Below are positions 24,317 through 37,445 of a DNA stretch of 64,000 nt, piece after piece. A program made the translations under genes and the position numbers. The DNA is from Collybia mongolica. Its lineage: Eukaryota; Basidiomycota; Agaricomycetes; Agaricales; Clitocybaceae. Location of the stretch: assembly GCA_013420905.1 (NCBI GenBank), contig JAAXNY010000006.1:496001-560000 (forward strand), in the 5' to 3' direction. The notes beneath the pieces were generated by a model that searched no databases, was not told where the DNA came from, and was given only the letters and a program-made list of their open reading frames with translations. The stretch's first letter is position 1; the number at the start of each line of letters is the position of its first letter.

Positions 24317-27300
24317 TCATGCCCTCTTCGATCCTTCCAATAGTTGAATTACGCCATCATGCTCAAACAAGTCGAAATGGCCACAGTTCACGGTCAGCAC
24401 TTCGGCTCGTGAAAGAAACGATCCCACCCCCAGGTCCTGCCACTCCGGTCCAGAAGTAGGAGATCTAATTCCCTTGTTTGCAATAACCACCGTAATCGGA
24501 GAAGATACTTCCCCGATCCGTTGTGCCAATCGCAGGCGCAAAATATTTTGGGTTTCATTGGTATAATTTTCGCCATCGACAAAATTTAGAAGATATCTTG
24601 TCACAGCCATGGCAGTTGCTTTGAAGTTGCGATAATAGTCCTGGGTGTGTTCTGGCACCGGTTTCCCTAGATGGGCATCCATCAAATCCTCGGCGCTCTT
24701 TCGGACAGTAAGGGATGAATCCCTTGTGTAGGAATCGTACATCGAAAGTAAGGCCGTGTTGAGAAGCTTCACGCTAGGAACGCCACTTTTCACGGTCTCT
24801 TCGTCTACAGGGAATATAGGTGACGCGAACAGCATTGGGAAGTGGTCGACCATGATGAGTTCTTGAATTTCGTCCCCATTCGTCTGCAACAGCCGTGCGA
24901 CCTCGAATGTCACAAGACTAGAAGCAGAGAACCCGCCCAAACGGTAAGGTCCTTGAGGACGTGCTTCCTTGATCTTCAAGAAATAAAACTCAGCCATCTC
25001 TTCAATTGAATCGACGGGTGCCTCAGGGGTTGTCTGGATAGCCCAGAGGGGAGTGGTAAAGCGCTGTTGGAGGGGGATGAACGGGACGATGCTTCCACCA
25101 ACGCCGTGAATTAAGATTAGGGGACATCCTTCCTTGTCAACGAGTTTCACAACGGTCTGACCAGACTGGTTCAGTGCGTCCCAGGAAAAGTTTTTACTGT
25201 TTGAAGAGTTGTCGATAGCTGGCTCGTTAACGAGAGCACTCTCCTCAAGACGGGCCTCGAGGTCTCGCAAACTCATGTCTGCAAGGAGCTGCATCTGGGT
25301 AATAGAAATCGTATTTTTAAGCGAATACGACATCCGACCGGCTGAGAGAGAATCTAGGCCGTATGAGGTGAATGGGACTTCTGGGGAGAAGTCGTCTTCC
25401 GATACATCCAAGAAGCCAAGGATCAAATCTTTGAGAGATACCTTGGATTCGATAGGCGTCATTTCTTCAGGTTCGTCAGCAGAATCCTCGACTAAATGAT
25501 CATAGATTGCAGAGGGGCCGAAGTGTTTTTGGACAGATTTCCAGTGCAAATCGGGAATGTAGAGCCAGAAAGATCCTTCTTTTAAACGGCGGATACCGTC
25601 TTCGAGGCCAGTACAGATCTCTATTGGAAAGTATTGTTAACCACGGTCGCGTTGGAAAGAAAAGGAACTCATTACCCTCGCTTGTCATAGACCACGGCAA
25701 CCAGAGATAATATCTTGGGTCGGGCAAGAGGTCCGGGCCATGCGAGAAAGTCGTGCTGTCCAGCACTGCAGGAGCAATGAAAGAAAATGCATTTGGATAA
25801 GGCGCCGTCAAGGCATCCATGATTGTGTTCGCGCTGCAGGACGAAGTCAATGAGTACGCAGGTAAACTACGATGGCGGCAAAAGAAAGTTTTACCTGGCA
25901 TAATTCGTTTGTCCCGAGCTTCCGAACGTGGCAGCAGACGACAGAGTGACTAAAAAGTCCAAGCACGATATATTGATAACGCGTTCGAGAACATGGAATG
26001 CCTTTTCTTTTGACGCGAAAGGCACCCAGAAAGTGTCCTTTGTGTGCGAAATGAGTAATTTGTCCGATAACACCACAGACATCAAGATACACCCGCCCAA
26101 TGGCGACGTAATGCTGGAGACCAAATTTGATGTGTCTGAGTCGGAGGCAGCGTCGCAGGCACAGAGTTGGATATTCAGGTCCTTGCGACTTTCCAGGTAT
26201 CCAAGGATGCGGAGGCCCATCACGTTATTTATTTTCTTAAGAGAATCTCTGCCGGAGCGTGAAGTCAGAACAATATGACGTGCACCCCTCTGGAATAGCA
26301 AATTAGTGAATATCAGTTGCATAGATGAATAGACATACCTTGTACATCCACAAAGCAATATGAATGCCCAATGAACCAATACCACCTACAAGAAGGTACG
26401 CCTTCTGATTATCGAATAGGGGGCGGCTCTGAGCATCACACACGATCAATGGAGTGATACAGTGGTGGCTTTTTTGCTCCACAACATGCAGAACTCTCTG
26501 TAACTCCGCAAGTGAGTCTCCAATCAACCAAGGATTGCGTTCAGCCTTAGAAGCCGCGTTCCCATGCGAATCATTCCAGAAGAAAGTAGTCGATGTCTGT
26601 GAAACAGCACCCTTTAAGACGTCAATGTCCTCCTCGTCTGAGGATCCCGAGATTACGATATCCGAGGACCGTAACATAGGTAACGACTCAACAGACATCT
26701 CCGGCGTGATCAAGAGCGGAGATAATCCAAATGCCTCTAACAGGTAGATAAGCGATTGGATGAAAGGACTTTTATCGTCCGTAATCACAATCTTTCGGGA
26801 CGTTAGACGCCTCGCATTCCGGACGGCGTCCAACCCAGCAGCAAACGTCATGAAAAGCATTGGTAGGGCAAGTCCCGCTAACTCTGCGCCATCTTCTTCG
26901 TTCTCAAGGGCTATAAGTTGACCTTCATGGACGAGCTCCGACTCTCGAGCGCTGGCGATTGTGATCCCCACAACACGTGTACCCTTCTTCCACTCAGTGG
27001 CCTTTCCGTCAGCTATGGTTCCAACAAATCCCCGTAATCCGCCTTGTGCAGGTGTATACGAGGAAAGTGACACGACAACTCCCCCGATTGGCGAGTGAGG
27101 CGAAAACTGGAAATCGTCATGGAAACTACCAGTCAACTCAGGGAAAGGGGTGACTCGTGGGGCGCGAACAACGCCTTCGTGGTCCACATATATCTCTTTC
27201 TCGATGTCTGGAAGGGCAATGAGATTCCTGATGTATGTGACCTTTTCGTTATCAGTCCAAGCTTTGTGGAAGATAACAAAATGTGCATTTGTCGTGAAGG

Positions 27301-30300
27301 TTTCTCGCGTCCAGACCCTAAAGAATCCACGACCGGCGAATCCGTTCCGATCTTCGGATGCAACTATCCATACTCTTGCGCTCCTGGAACGCTTGAAAAT
27401 GCTGAGGAGTTCTGGGAATAAAAGAGCTTCGTCGAGTCGGAATGCGAGTATAATAGGTTGATCGGATGTTTGAGATCGTGACATCTCCAAGAACTCAGAT
27501 GGCGAAGGGATTTTGTAATCCAAGGGCCCTATTTGATGCGCCTTGGGAAGTGGGTCCATAATTGGTTGATAGGTCAAATCGTAGGATCTTTGCCCTCCAG
27601 ATAAATCGGGGCGTATTGAATGACGGGCTACTTTGAACCCAAAAAAGCTGCATATCCGCCGGCCTTGATCATTACAGACAGTCAGATCAAAGCTGATACT
27701 GTCTAAGAATATAACATTAAGAATGTATCAGTTATAAATTACACGCCAGGTAAACAAAAACTTACCAGGGAGCCATTCTTGGAACTTGACATAACTGTAA
27801 AGGAAATCGGGCCTAGCCGATTTCACAAAGCTCGGATCATGCAGTAACACCGAATCTACTCCGGCAGGCAGGTAGTAGTAGTTTCGATCGGCGTTTGCAG
27901 TGAGTGCTGGGTGCACCATGATATGGAAACACGCATCGAGAACTGCAGGATGTAGAATGTAATCTCCCAGGCTATAGTGATTACGAGTCAGAATAAATTG
28001 ACGTAGGAGCAAAATTAAGTACTTCGGGAGGTCGGGACCAGCACACTTGACGAGTGCAAGCGCTTCTCCATCTCCAATATGACAGCCGACAACGCGCTGG
28101 AAGGCAGGGCCATATTGCGCAAAGTACAACAAAATTTCGTAGAAATCTGAGAGTGTTGCTGTTAAGTGAATAGGATCCGAATAGCGACGAACGTACGATT
28201 AGTATTCATCTCTTTACAGTGGCTTCTAATAGCGTCAAGGTCCAGCGAACTATTTATATTGTCAGAGAAGGTAGAGGTCATGTATCCGTCAACATGAACG
28301 CGAGCGGCCTGCCGTCCGGTAAGCAAAAGTCTACCGTCATATGAAGACACATACCCGATTCTTAACAAGGTTTTGCTCTGTGGACGCAGAAGTGATACTC
28401 CAGCGCTTCTTGTTTTGCAAGAATTCAACACTAAGCCGTTTGTCGGTTAAGATCGGCATCATAGAGTTGAACGTGATGTTCCACACGAATCGAGCACCGT
28501 GTTCGAATGCCTGATGAAAAATTAATGGGCAACGACATGGTAGGATACTGCGAGGAGACATGTACCATTTCAATAAACCCAGCCGCAGGCATAATTGCCT
28601 CGCCGCGTATGACATGCTCCGCCAAATCTGGATGTGTCGCAGCATTGAATTTCAAGTCGGCGTAGTTCAATGGTCCAATGCGCTCGCGCATTTGTTTTGC
28701 GACCATTCGAGATGATTCTGGGTAATACTGTACAACCTTAGGGGCGAATCGGTAAGGAGGAATAGGGATGTCGAAATTCGGATGATCGTTGCCATGCAAG
28801 ATAGGGAATAGTATGCTATTGTGACCAAGCTGTGCAACACGTCCGATAGCTTCCAAAAAGATAGTGGACTCATGGAAGGTATGTATTTTTTTGGTTCTTT
28901 TCATGGGGCACACAACGGAATGTGGACCAGCACCGAGCTCGGAAAGGTACGACGAGAGGACGGGATGAGGAGATATCTCGATAAATGTAGCCGATGGAGC
29001 CTCTTGGAGAATCGCAGAGACAGACCGAGAAAACAACACGGGCTGTACCGCGTTATGCCACAAGTATTCCGGTTGAAAGGCGTTTCTATATTCCTGCCCC
29101 GACACGCACGAGAACGCACGGGTTGTAGGTATATGGTTCCCGTGGTATCGAGAAAATATGTCCCCTATTCGCCCTTGGTAATCGTCACGACATAGTTCCA
29201 TGAGGCGTGAATGAACGGGTACGCGGGTTCGAAGCTTGCGCGCTAAAATTCCTCGAGCGGTCGCAATCTCTACGGCTTTGTCGATAAGCGTCTCATTCCC
29301 TGAGAGCGTCAGTGCCTGTTCGGAGTTGTAACATGCGATATCAAGAATGCCGGCGGGACCGTCATTCAGGGTCGCATCAATGATCAGTTGAGCATCATCA
29401 ACCCCGCAGCTGAATGCAGCCATCGTCCCGTTTGATGTTTCCTGTACCTGGGTCATAGCGATTCCGCGAGCGATTGCAATCTCTAGAGCCATTCCTTGGG
29501 GGACAGCGCCTGAGGCATAGAGCACCGCCGTCTCACCAGCAGAATGCCCAACCACAATATCGGGCCTGATTCCAATGCTCTGTAATAGGTCAAAGAGAGC
29601 CATTTGCACCATAGCGAGGGCGGGAAGGATAACGGAAATTGGCCAAATTTCACCAAGGGCCTCATAATCCTGAACATCATCGAACAATCCGAATCGTTTG
29701 ATCAAGGAGTGCCCAGTGATTGATTGGTAAAGGGAATCCATCCTCTCGATCGATTCTTTGAATTTTGGATAGCTTTTGAACAGTTGGCGTCCCACTAAAA
29801 GGCCCGGAATTGATAAGAAGGCTCATAAAATATCCAGGATAACTTACTGTCAAAGTGCTGGGGTCCTTGTCCAGAAAATACGAATACGATCGGCGGCTTC
29901 GAACGTGGTGATAATATCGGAGACGGAAACCCCAGGTTAGGCTTATCGGGTGACCAGACTGCGAAAGTCCGCCACGTCATCTGGCGCGAGCGCCTCCCGT
30001 AAATCGAAGCAAGGTCGACGCGGTGGGCCCCGTCTTGTGCAACAGCGTCCGCAAGGTCGGACGCAACCAGAGATGTGCTGCGCGGAGAGAGTCCTCCTAC
30101 TACATACAATAATGGACGTGTTGTTGCCTCTTGAGGAGTCAGGGCAGACTTCATGGGTGGTCCTTCGATGACCGCGTGGCCATTCGACCCTCCAATCCCA
30201 GAACTTGTCATAGAAATCAATGAACGTCCTGACGGATGCCGAGCTGGAAGCTTAGTCGGTTCGGTGGGCACTCGGAGACGATAACGATCCCACGCGATCG

Positions 30301-31814
30301 CAGGGTTTAGATTTAGTAAGTTAACATTAGGAGGGATAAATCCCGTTTCGAAGATTGAGCAAACTTTCGACAATGATGCCAAGAACGCCGTTATTTCAAG
30401 ATGGCTGCCAAACATATTTTTGAGTCATCGATTTAGACTTCATGATAGCCGGCTCTCACCCAATATTACCCTTGACACTTCCGATCAAGAGATCGTCGTC
30501 TCTTTGGAATCGTTCTCCCACCCAATTTGCTTCAATTGGATCGCCGGCAGCCGTCCCTGTAGCGTGTAATTCAATAAAGTCGACCTCGGATGGATGTCTC
30601 CCTGTGCCCTTGTAAGCGCGGGCCATGGCATCCGCCTGGGCCTCGGCGACGGGGGCACTGACAGGAGCAGCGGCGCCTGAAGAATTGATTCCCGTCCCAA
30701 GTACCTGATCAACGATGTCAGGACATTATATGTTGGTCAATTTGAGTTATAGAACATACAGAAGCATAGATATGGTCGCCATCTCGTATAGCATCCTGTA
30801 ATGGTTTGAGAACAACAACAGCGACGCCTTCTGCCCGTGAAAAACTATGAAAAGCGATCAGTCACTCAGATCCATACCATAAGAAGAAATAATTACCCAT
30901 TCGCAGACGCATCAAACGGTTTACATTTACCGTCAGGTGACAAGACGGATCCTTGACTGTACTGAATGAAATCAGCTAACCTATATATATACAGCATCAG
31001 TGAAGCCTATCCAAAAAAAAACCGTGTATACTCACCGATGATTTAGCTGACACCCCCCGACCACTGCAGCTTCGCATTCCCCGGCTCTCAGAGCCTGAAC
31101 AGCAAGATGGAAAGCTGTCAGGGTAGAGCTGCACGCGGTATCTGTTGGAAGAGATGGCCCAAGGAGGTCCAGATGGTACGAGACCTTGTTTGCAATCATG
31201 CTGGGGTATCCGGCAAATGAACCGTGGACATCAAACTCGTCCTAGATCTGACTTTAGATCAGGTACGACTTAGACAGAGAAGCCCCGTACGGAATCTGCG
31301 ATAGTGGTTGCCTCAAAGGCTACACCAGCCATATAACTTCCAACATTTCGGCCACGGTATTCAATACCGGAGTCAAGGAGTGCTAAAAACGAGTGCTCGA
31401 TTAACTTGCGCGTGCTCAAGGCCATTGTCTTCGCGTCTGTAGCGGTTATCCCGAATTCCACGTGATCGAATAATGCCGTATTCTTTAAGAAGGAACCTGT
31501 ATCTGTAATAACTTGTCCCACATTTCGACCTTTCCACCTGTGACAACGTCATTGATTTATCCAAGGTCATAGAAAAATGAGTTGTGCTTACGCGTCAATA
31601 TTGAATCGGTCCCTAGGTATTTGTTCATACGCTTGCCCATGGTTCAAGATAAATTCAAAGAAGCCACGGTGGTCGAGGTTCGGATGAGATGCACCACCGG
31701 GAAACTCGGTGGATATGCCAACCTAGAAGAAATAATTCAACCCCATACCACATAATCGACAACAGATGGACTTGCTATGGCAATTGGCTCCAGTACAGGA
31801 TGTGATTGAGCCAT
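24317..31814 (-). CDS. polyketide synthase KS-AT-DH-(degenerate ER)-KR-ACP-TE
   Basis: Iterative type I PKS of about 2,200 residues, starting at ATG 31814 ([13 protein letters not shown]). [27 protein letters not shown] (active Cys codon 31131-31133), [22 protein letters not shown] then [22 protein letters not shown] and [12 protein letters not shown] (Ser codon 29541-29543). [22 protein letters not shown] and [11 protein letters not shown], so both catalytic residues are present. No C-methyltransferase is seen. A following block ([29 protein letters not shown]) looks like an enoylreductase whose nucleotide-binding glycines are replaced by [35 protein letters not shown], and the catalytic [32 protein letters not shown] (Ser codon 25349-25351). 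[38 protein letters not shown]. Introns are short; the first has a GC donor. The architecture predicts a partially reduced, possibly polyene, chain released by TE. Confidence 0.93.
31723..31775 (-). other. GC-AG first intron of the PKS gene
   Basis: A 53-nt intron, GCAAGT to TTCTAG. Its removal joins LEPIAI to [10 protein letters not shown], the canonical KS opening. Using a GT donor further in (GTATGG) would leave a 26-nt intron and an extra insert. Confidence 0.75.
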
Positions 31815-31858
31815 CCGGGATCAATCCTCTTTTGTGGGAATTGGTGAAAGTTGGATAG

Positions 31859-31866
31859 CTTTTATA
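31859..31866 (-). promoter_or_regulatory. TATA box of the PKS gene
   Basis: TATAAAAG on the minus strand, about 45-52 bp upstream of the ATG at 31814. Confidence 0.55.
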
Positions 31867-32996
31867 CATCCTTTGACCCACGAAAAGAAAAAGAATCCAA
31901 CAAGAATCACACGTCCTTGCCCGTACATCTACAATTATCCCTTGACTTGAGCGCGATATGTTTAGATGGTATCAAAGCTAGGTACGACCCAATCGGCTAA
32001 ATTTCGTCGAACAGAAATTGATTGCAGAACGACTGGGAGTGTGGAGCCGCCCATAAACCCAGACACAAGTTGTTCTGAAGTTGATCTCTGTTGAAACAAA
32101 CATAGCCATCATATCCTGTGATAGCGGACAATAGTAGGATGGACTGATGACATACCCATGTATCCACAACTTGAATGACAGACAGACGCGACCGAACGCG
32201 TTGCCCTTCAGCGCTGAGAAAAAATCACACATTCTTCAACCGCGGTAACCGGTTCCACAAAAAAGATCGATCAGACAACCACCCAAGGAGTTCTTCCAGA
32301 GCAACACAAACCCGAGAGTTGAGCAACGCGAATGATACAGAACTTCAATTCAAGTTTGAGATGCGGCTCGTTTTGGCCACGGTCCCAATTGAACTTTCCA
32401 GCTCCCTTGGTAATGGTCACGTGATTAACTCCTCGTCGCGTAAAAGGCCGAAGCAGGTCTCATACTCCGACGACACGGAGTCAGTAAGTCACTCGGCGAC
32501 CCTCTACATCTCCCCGAGCAACAACGATCATATCTTCAGACACTACAATACCGTGGCAAAACGTTGCTATTCTCAGGGACTCAATTTTTTGATCGACTTT
32601 AACGTTTTGACACACCACCGATCCCGGAAACACTACATCGCGTCCCGGAAAGTTTCTGATTCTACTACACAGGGCAGATGCCAACCTTTCGATCGTCCAA
32701 ATCAATCATAGCGAGTGTTCTCAAAACACACGTGGGAGTCCCATAACAGTTTACCCATTGAATGTCAGGTTGGTTAGGTGTAGAAGTTCACGTCGGTAGC
32801 GAGTTGTTTGATCACTGATACGTCTTTGATGTATAGATACCAAATTTTGGAGCCTTTTCCTAACGGAGATCATATTGCCTTCCAGCATACTTCTGGAGGC
32901 CGAACAGGTGATACATCGTAAACCCTACGGCTCCTATAAGTCAGCAATGTAGTGCCGTCGGTCGCGATCCATCCACCACTTACTCCCTAGATCGCT
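31867..32996. other. divergent intergenic region with a possible gene relic
   Basis: The region lies between the divergent PKS and DUF6534 copy B. A minus-strand frame at 32705-32481 (RIATFCHGIVVSEDMIVVA) resembles a piece of a larger soluble protein, but the frame breaks repeatedly afterwards. The plus-strand 178-codon frame over the same bases has no recognisable features. The region may hold the shared upstream regulatory sequence. Confidence 0.35.
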
Positions 32997-34495
32997 ATGG
33001 CTGCTGCACCACCCCCAATTGTTTTACTGTGAGTCAATTTTTATACCTGCTCAATCGACGCACGGCTAAAGCACCAGCATACAACAGTGTCGGCCCGATT
33101 GTGAGTAGTAAACGTCTCAGTCACCCACCCGGACTGACGGTGATATTCGCAAGCTTGTCGGAGTATGTCTCAACTGGCTGCTCTGGGGGATTCTCACTGT
33201 ACAAGTTTGTAAGTTCTGAGATATCCCGTTGGAAATGCTACTAATGATAATTCGCAGACTACTATACGATGTTCTTTAAGGATAGCATTAAACTGAAAAG
33301 CTTAGGTTTGTCCAAACACCAGGTGCCTCTCGCTGAAGTTGATATATGATCTCCATGAAGTATACGGTCTTTACATTGCCGATTCGGCCCAGACAATGAT
33401 AGCAATGCATTCCGGATTTCGAATCCTTTGTACACACTGGGGGAATATCAATGCAGTTATTTCCCCTGGGTGGACATTCTGCGTAGTACCAGTTTTCAGT
33501 GGGATCAGTGCGTTGGAGTAATATCAAAGCCCTTATGTTATTGACTTTGCGTCCCAGTTTCCTTCCCTGTTCAAGCCTTTTTCGCACACCGTATCTGGGG
33601 CCTCAGGAAGAGCTACAGGTCAAAATCGGCTACTATGATGCTCAATGGTATCATTGTCTTCATTCTGGCGGTAAGGCAGACACCTCACTCGTTTGCGATG
33701 ATAATTTACAGCTTACCTAGTGTGCAGCTATGCAAGCAATATCTTCGATAATTACAGGCGCCCAGCTCATCGGAATCAACGACATTCAACGATTCTCTGA
33801 ATTGAATACCGTGATCTCGGTGTGTAACATTCAGTTACCTAGGCCCGAGTAAACCTCACAATCATCTAGATTTGGCTTGCTGGCAGCTGTGTCTGTGACA
33901 TCACCATCACCCTGACTATGTTGGTTCTTGTGCGTAATTGTGCTCCCACGTGTTTTCCAGGACTGGAGATTTTCCTTCTAGTTACGCAAAGTCGGCAAAA
34001 AGACGCAATGGCACCACACAAAGAGTGTTATCAATAATCTTATCCAACAAACTGTTGAGACTGGTTTAGTCACTACTGTGACAGCGCTCCTTGAGCTCAT
34101 TTTCTTCTTGGCTGAACAAAATACCAGCCTTCACACCACAATGTGGGTTATTTCTGTCCCTTCTAAACTCTCACTCATATTGCTGCAACAGGGCGTACAT
34201 GCTTGCGAAACTGTGGGTTAGACACATATTCATTTTTCCTACATGCTTATGAGATATCAGGTACACGAATACCTTGATGGCGACTCTCAACTCGAGGATT
34301 CAAAACCGGGCAACCAATGAACATGCTATGGCATTACGTTCATCGGGCCAGAACTCGAGCGGCAACGGCGTCGACACTCGACACAACCGAAGCGTAATCC
34401 AAGCAGGGCATATGAATGGCCCCCAGACAGTTATACAAGTTGACAAATTACACCAACTTCACAGAGATGAACTATCCGTGCGACTTTTTACCTGA
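32997..34495 (+). CDS. DUF6534 multi-pass membrane protein, copy B
   Basis: ATG 32997 opens MAAAPPPIVLL, then the mini-exon VGPIV. The following exons give LVGVCLNWLLWGILTVQV, YYYTMFFKDSIKLKSL, VYGLYIADSAQTMIAMHSGF, RILCTHWGNINAVISPGWTF and CVVPVFSGIS. After FAYRIW-like sequence, MQAISSIITGAQLIGINDIQ, WLAGSCVCDITITLTMLVL and TKSVINNLIQQTVETGLVTT form the DUF6534 core, and LYTNTLMATLNSRIQNR closes it. A polar tail (TVIQVDKLHQLHRDELSVRL) ends at 34495. Residue and base identity to copy A (14053-15550) is high over the whole length, including exon layout. Function is unknown. A role as transporter or receptor is conceivable from the seven hydrophobic segments but unsupported. Confidence 0.82.
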
Positions 34496-37445
34496 TTCCC
34501 TCCTGAAACACACTAACGAGGAGCTTGCCTTTTAGGATCACGCTATGAAAGTTGCACCATTCCATCATCACGTTTAGCCACCCGTGCTGCATCGCTGGCT
34601 TCCGTAGAAAGATAGATATATGTTCGTTCATTGTCGCTTAATTTTCTATTATTATACCCCCCCCCGCCCTGTGTAGTAGTTAGAATATGTAAGATCTTAA
34701 TGGGAGTATTTACTTGGACTCTAACAACTAGTTGAAGTGATCAGGATGCGGTTTTTCACACACCTGGAAGCTTCCCAGCGACTGCGGAGCTAATGTGTAG
34801 ACAGTGGCCTGAACACAAGAACTTCTGTCAGGGTCGATACGTTCCACCGTGACAACCTAAAGCGGCATCGGTTCTATGAGTTAGAACGGGGATTGAATAA
34901 TTCTTTGAACGGCGATGGCACAATAACCTCGTGGAAGACTCGGAGCGGGTGTTTAACTTGTGAGAAGCTACGGCAGCAAATGATGAGCATCGCGCTGTTA
35001 CTGGGGTGTTGAGGGCGCCGTGTGGGTTTCATAAGGAATCACAAAATTCATGGACAGTGTCATCTCTGGTGAGGACCCGCCGGACAACAGTTTTAAGTTA
35101 GAACATGGGTATAACTGAAACGTGGAATGATGAGTACTAGGCTTTGACCAACACTGCCGTCACTGCCGTCAATGTAAGATATTGTGGTGAAAGACTGGTG
35201 TTAAATATAGAATTCCAGTCCGATCATCCATGCACGTGCACTGTTACGCACCCCACTTTAAGCTTACCGTTTTCCCATTCTCTGTCATGGACGACGGTGA
35301 CAAGTCTGCCGCACGGTGTGTCACCATGTCAGTAGAGGCAATTAAAATACATATCTGCTTCCGTAAAGAAAATCCCGAAGTTCAAGAACCAATACATTAT
35401 TTTCTCCTCTGAATCTTCGGTGATAGCTTCTTTGTCCAAGGACAGTTGCTTGTGCCTTGGAACGATAATTGATGATGAACTGGTGTGGGCCGGTATGTCC
35501 ACACTGTTTAGCTCGGAGGACACAGGCCTGCTACATTGGGAAGTGCAACCTAGATGCGCTTACTGCTCGGGGACCCCGGAAATCCTGATCAGCTCCCAAG
35601 AGAGAAGAGGAGACATGGAATAGAAGTGGCCTTGTTGACATTGGGCCTTGACCAGAGCTGTCCTGGCGGAGTATTTCGCTCTCACATACATCCCATTTGA
35701 CGAAGAAACGATGCGTCAAAGGGGTAGAATGCAATCTTATCAAAGTTACACACCGTCTAAGCCGGAACACTGTTCCTCGATGATCGCGAGGAGATCCTTC
35801 AAACTCCGGAGTTGATGGTTGTGATCCCGAACGATCCATGGTGGAACTGAGATCGTGTTCAATTACGCGATGACATAATTTTCCACGTCTAAAGACCGGG
35901 CTGATGATAAGATCTTTTGATCGGGGATATGGGCAGACGAGTGCTCGGCCCAGATAGTGCGAAAAAGCCTGATTATCAGGGCTCCAGTTGAGCAACAGCC
36001 GCACGAAATCTGCAGCTATGCGAACTAGTTGTGCAGGGATTTAGACTGCTGATATTTTATTCGGGCTTGAATTTGTTGGGTCATTGTTGAGCCGGTGTGC
36101 AGAGTAATGGCAACACGGCCGAAACCACAGGTCTAGATCACAAAAGAAGTCCGGCGATGGAGAAGGCAGAAGGTTGAACATACGAGGGACCGTATGGCTA
36201 AGTAGAACGTTTGACAAACCTGAACACCATAGAGTTTGATCATCAACGGTGTCTCGAATCTGAAGTACTACTTGGATAGTTCTGGGCATAGCAGACCACC
36301 GCGACTTATGAGTGACGAAAAAGTCCCTCTTGTCAGTAATATTCCAAAGGGTAAAATGCCCATGGGTTTACCGGTTCTATTCCTCACCCGTGACGAGATC
36401 TAAGTCTCAATAAACACTTGAAGAGGAAAACTCCACAGCACCTTCGGATGATGAAAGTAATTCTTGCGTGGTCGTCGCAACTTAGTGTGGAGTGACTAAA
36501 CTCAACCGAAACAGGGCTAGGTAATAGTCATTTCGTTAGTGATATAAACCCCCAGCCCAAAAATGCGTTGGCGATAGCTTGGTCACAACAGAACCCGTCG
36601 CGGATGTAGCAAGAATAACTTTTGAAACTTATGTCAAAAGATTGAGGGGCACTTCAACTCGAAGCCTGGAGTGCCGATAAAAGAAAGTAATAGATAGCTG
36701 GCATGTGTTCAGGGCGAATAATCCGCTACCCAGTTTGCTCACAGAAGTTGTAACTGCGAAGAAAGATTATCAGAAGATGTTTATAATACGATTATGTTTC
36801 CTCGTGACATGCACCATCACCTTAGTATTACCTTGGCTGTCTTGGAATTTCCTGGATGTGTTTCATACATTTTCCTGTTATGCAGTCGTTCAGTTGCTTG
36901 AGTCAATTAATTGGGTAAAGCAAAAAGTAATTAGACGTAGAAAGTCGGGCTTCAAGGAAACCAAGGAAACCAAACAACCATCAACATCTTCTGATTTCTA
37001 ACCACTCCGAGGAAGGACCGACTCAAGCAAAACTAATGACAACCTCTGGCGGGTGTCTGTACCGATGCACCAGGGCCCTTGACTTGTAAACCATAGATAG
37101 CTCCATATTAACTCAGATGTCGTTGATGATGGAGATCAAGTCTAGCGACTCAAGCGCATCGCGATACCGAATTGCCTGTGCAACATCTATCCCCACCAAC
37201 TTCAAAGAAGCCGAGGCGGATGGCAGGGTACATCATTTAGACCTAACACCATCCCTGATATAGTGAAATCGAACAAAAAGAAGCACCGTCAAGTGCCTTC
37301 CATGGCTGAAATTCTGTTACAGGAAAACCTGGACCCTGCGAGTCATCGCGACTGCGACAACGGCAAACTAGAATCGCTGATGATCTCAACGCGCAATTAG
37401 ATGGTTTCTGTTTTCGCTTCATGTGCTATATAATCAACTATTATT
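34496..37445. other. about 3 kb without a convincing gene
   Basis: Scattered open frames include 36004-35531 minus (157 codons), 36289-36041 minus and 36705-37001 plus. The last encodes a hydrophobic segment (IIRLCFLVTCTITLVLPWLSW) with a basic tail. None shows a known motif or a clear exon chain. A C-rich run lies at about 34658. Decayed genes are possible. Confidence 0.4.

Noticed and set aside
32175..32711. 178-codon plus-strand open frame
   Set aside because: No motif, low-complexity composition, and the opposite strand has a more protein-like relic; likely chance.
35531..36004. 157-codon minus-strand frame
   Set aside because: No recognisable domain, no neighbouring exons; kept only as part of a gene-poor region.
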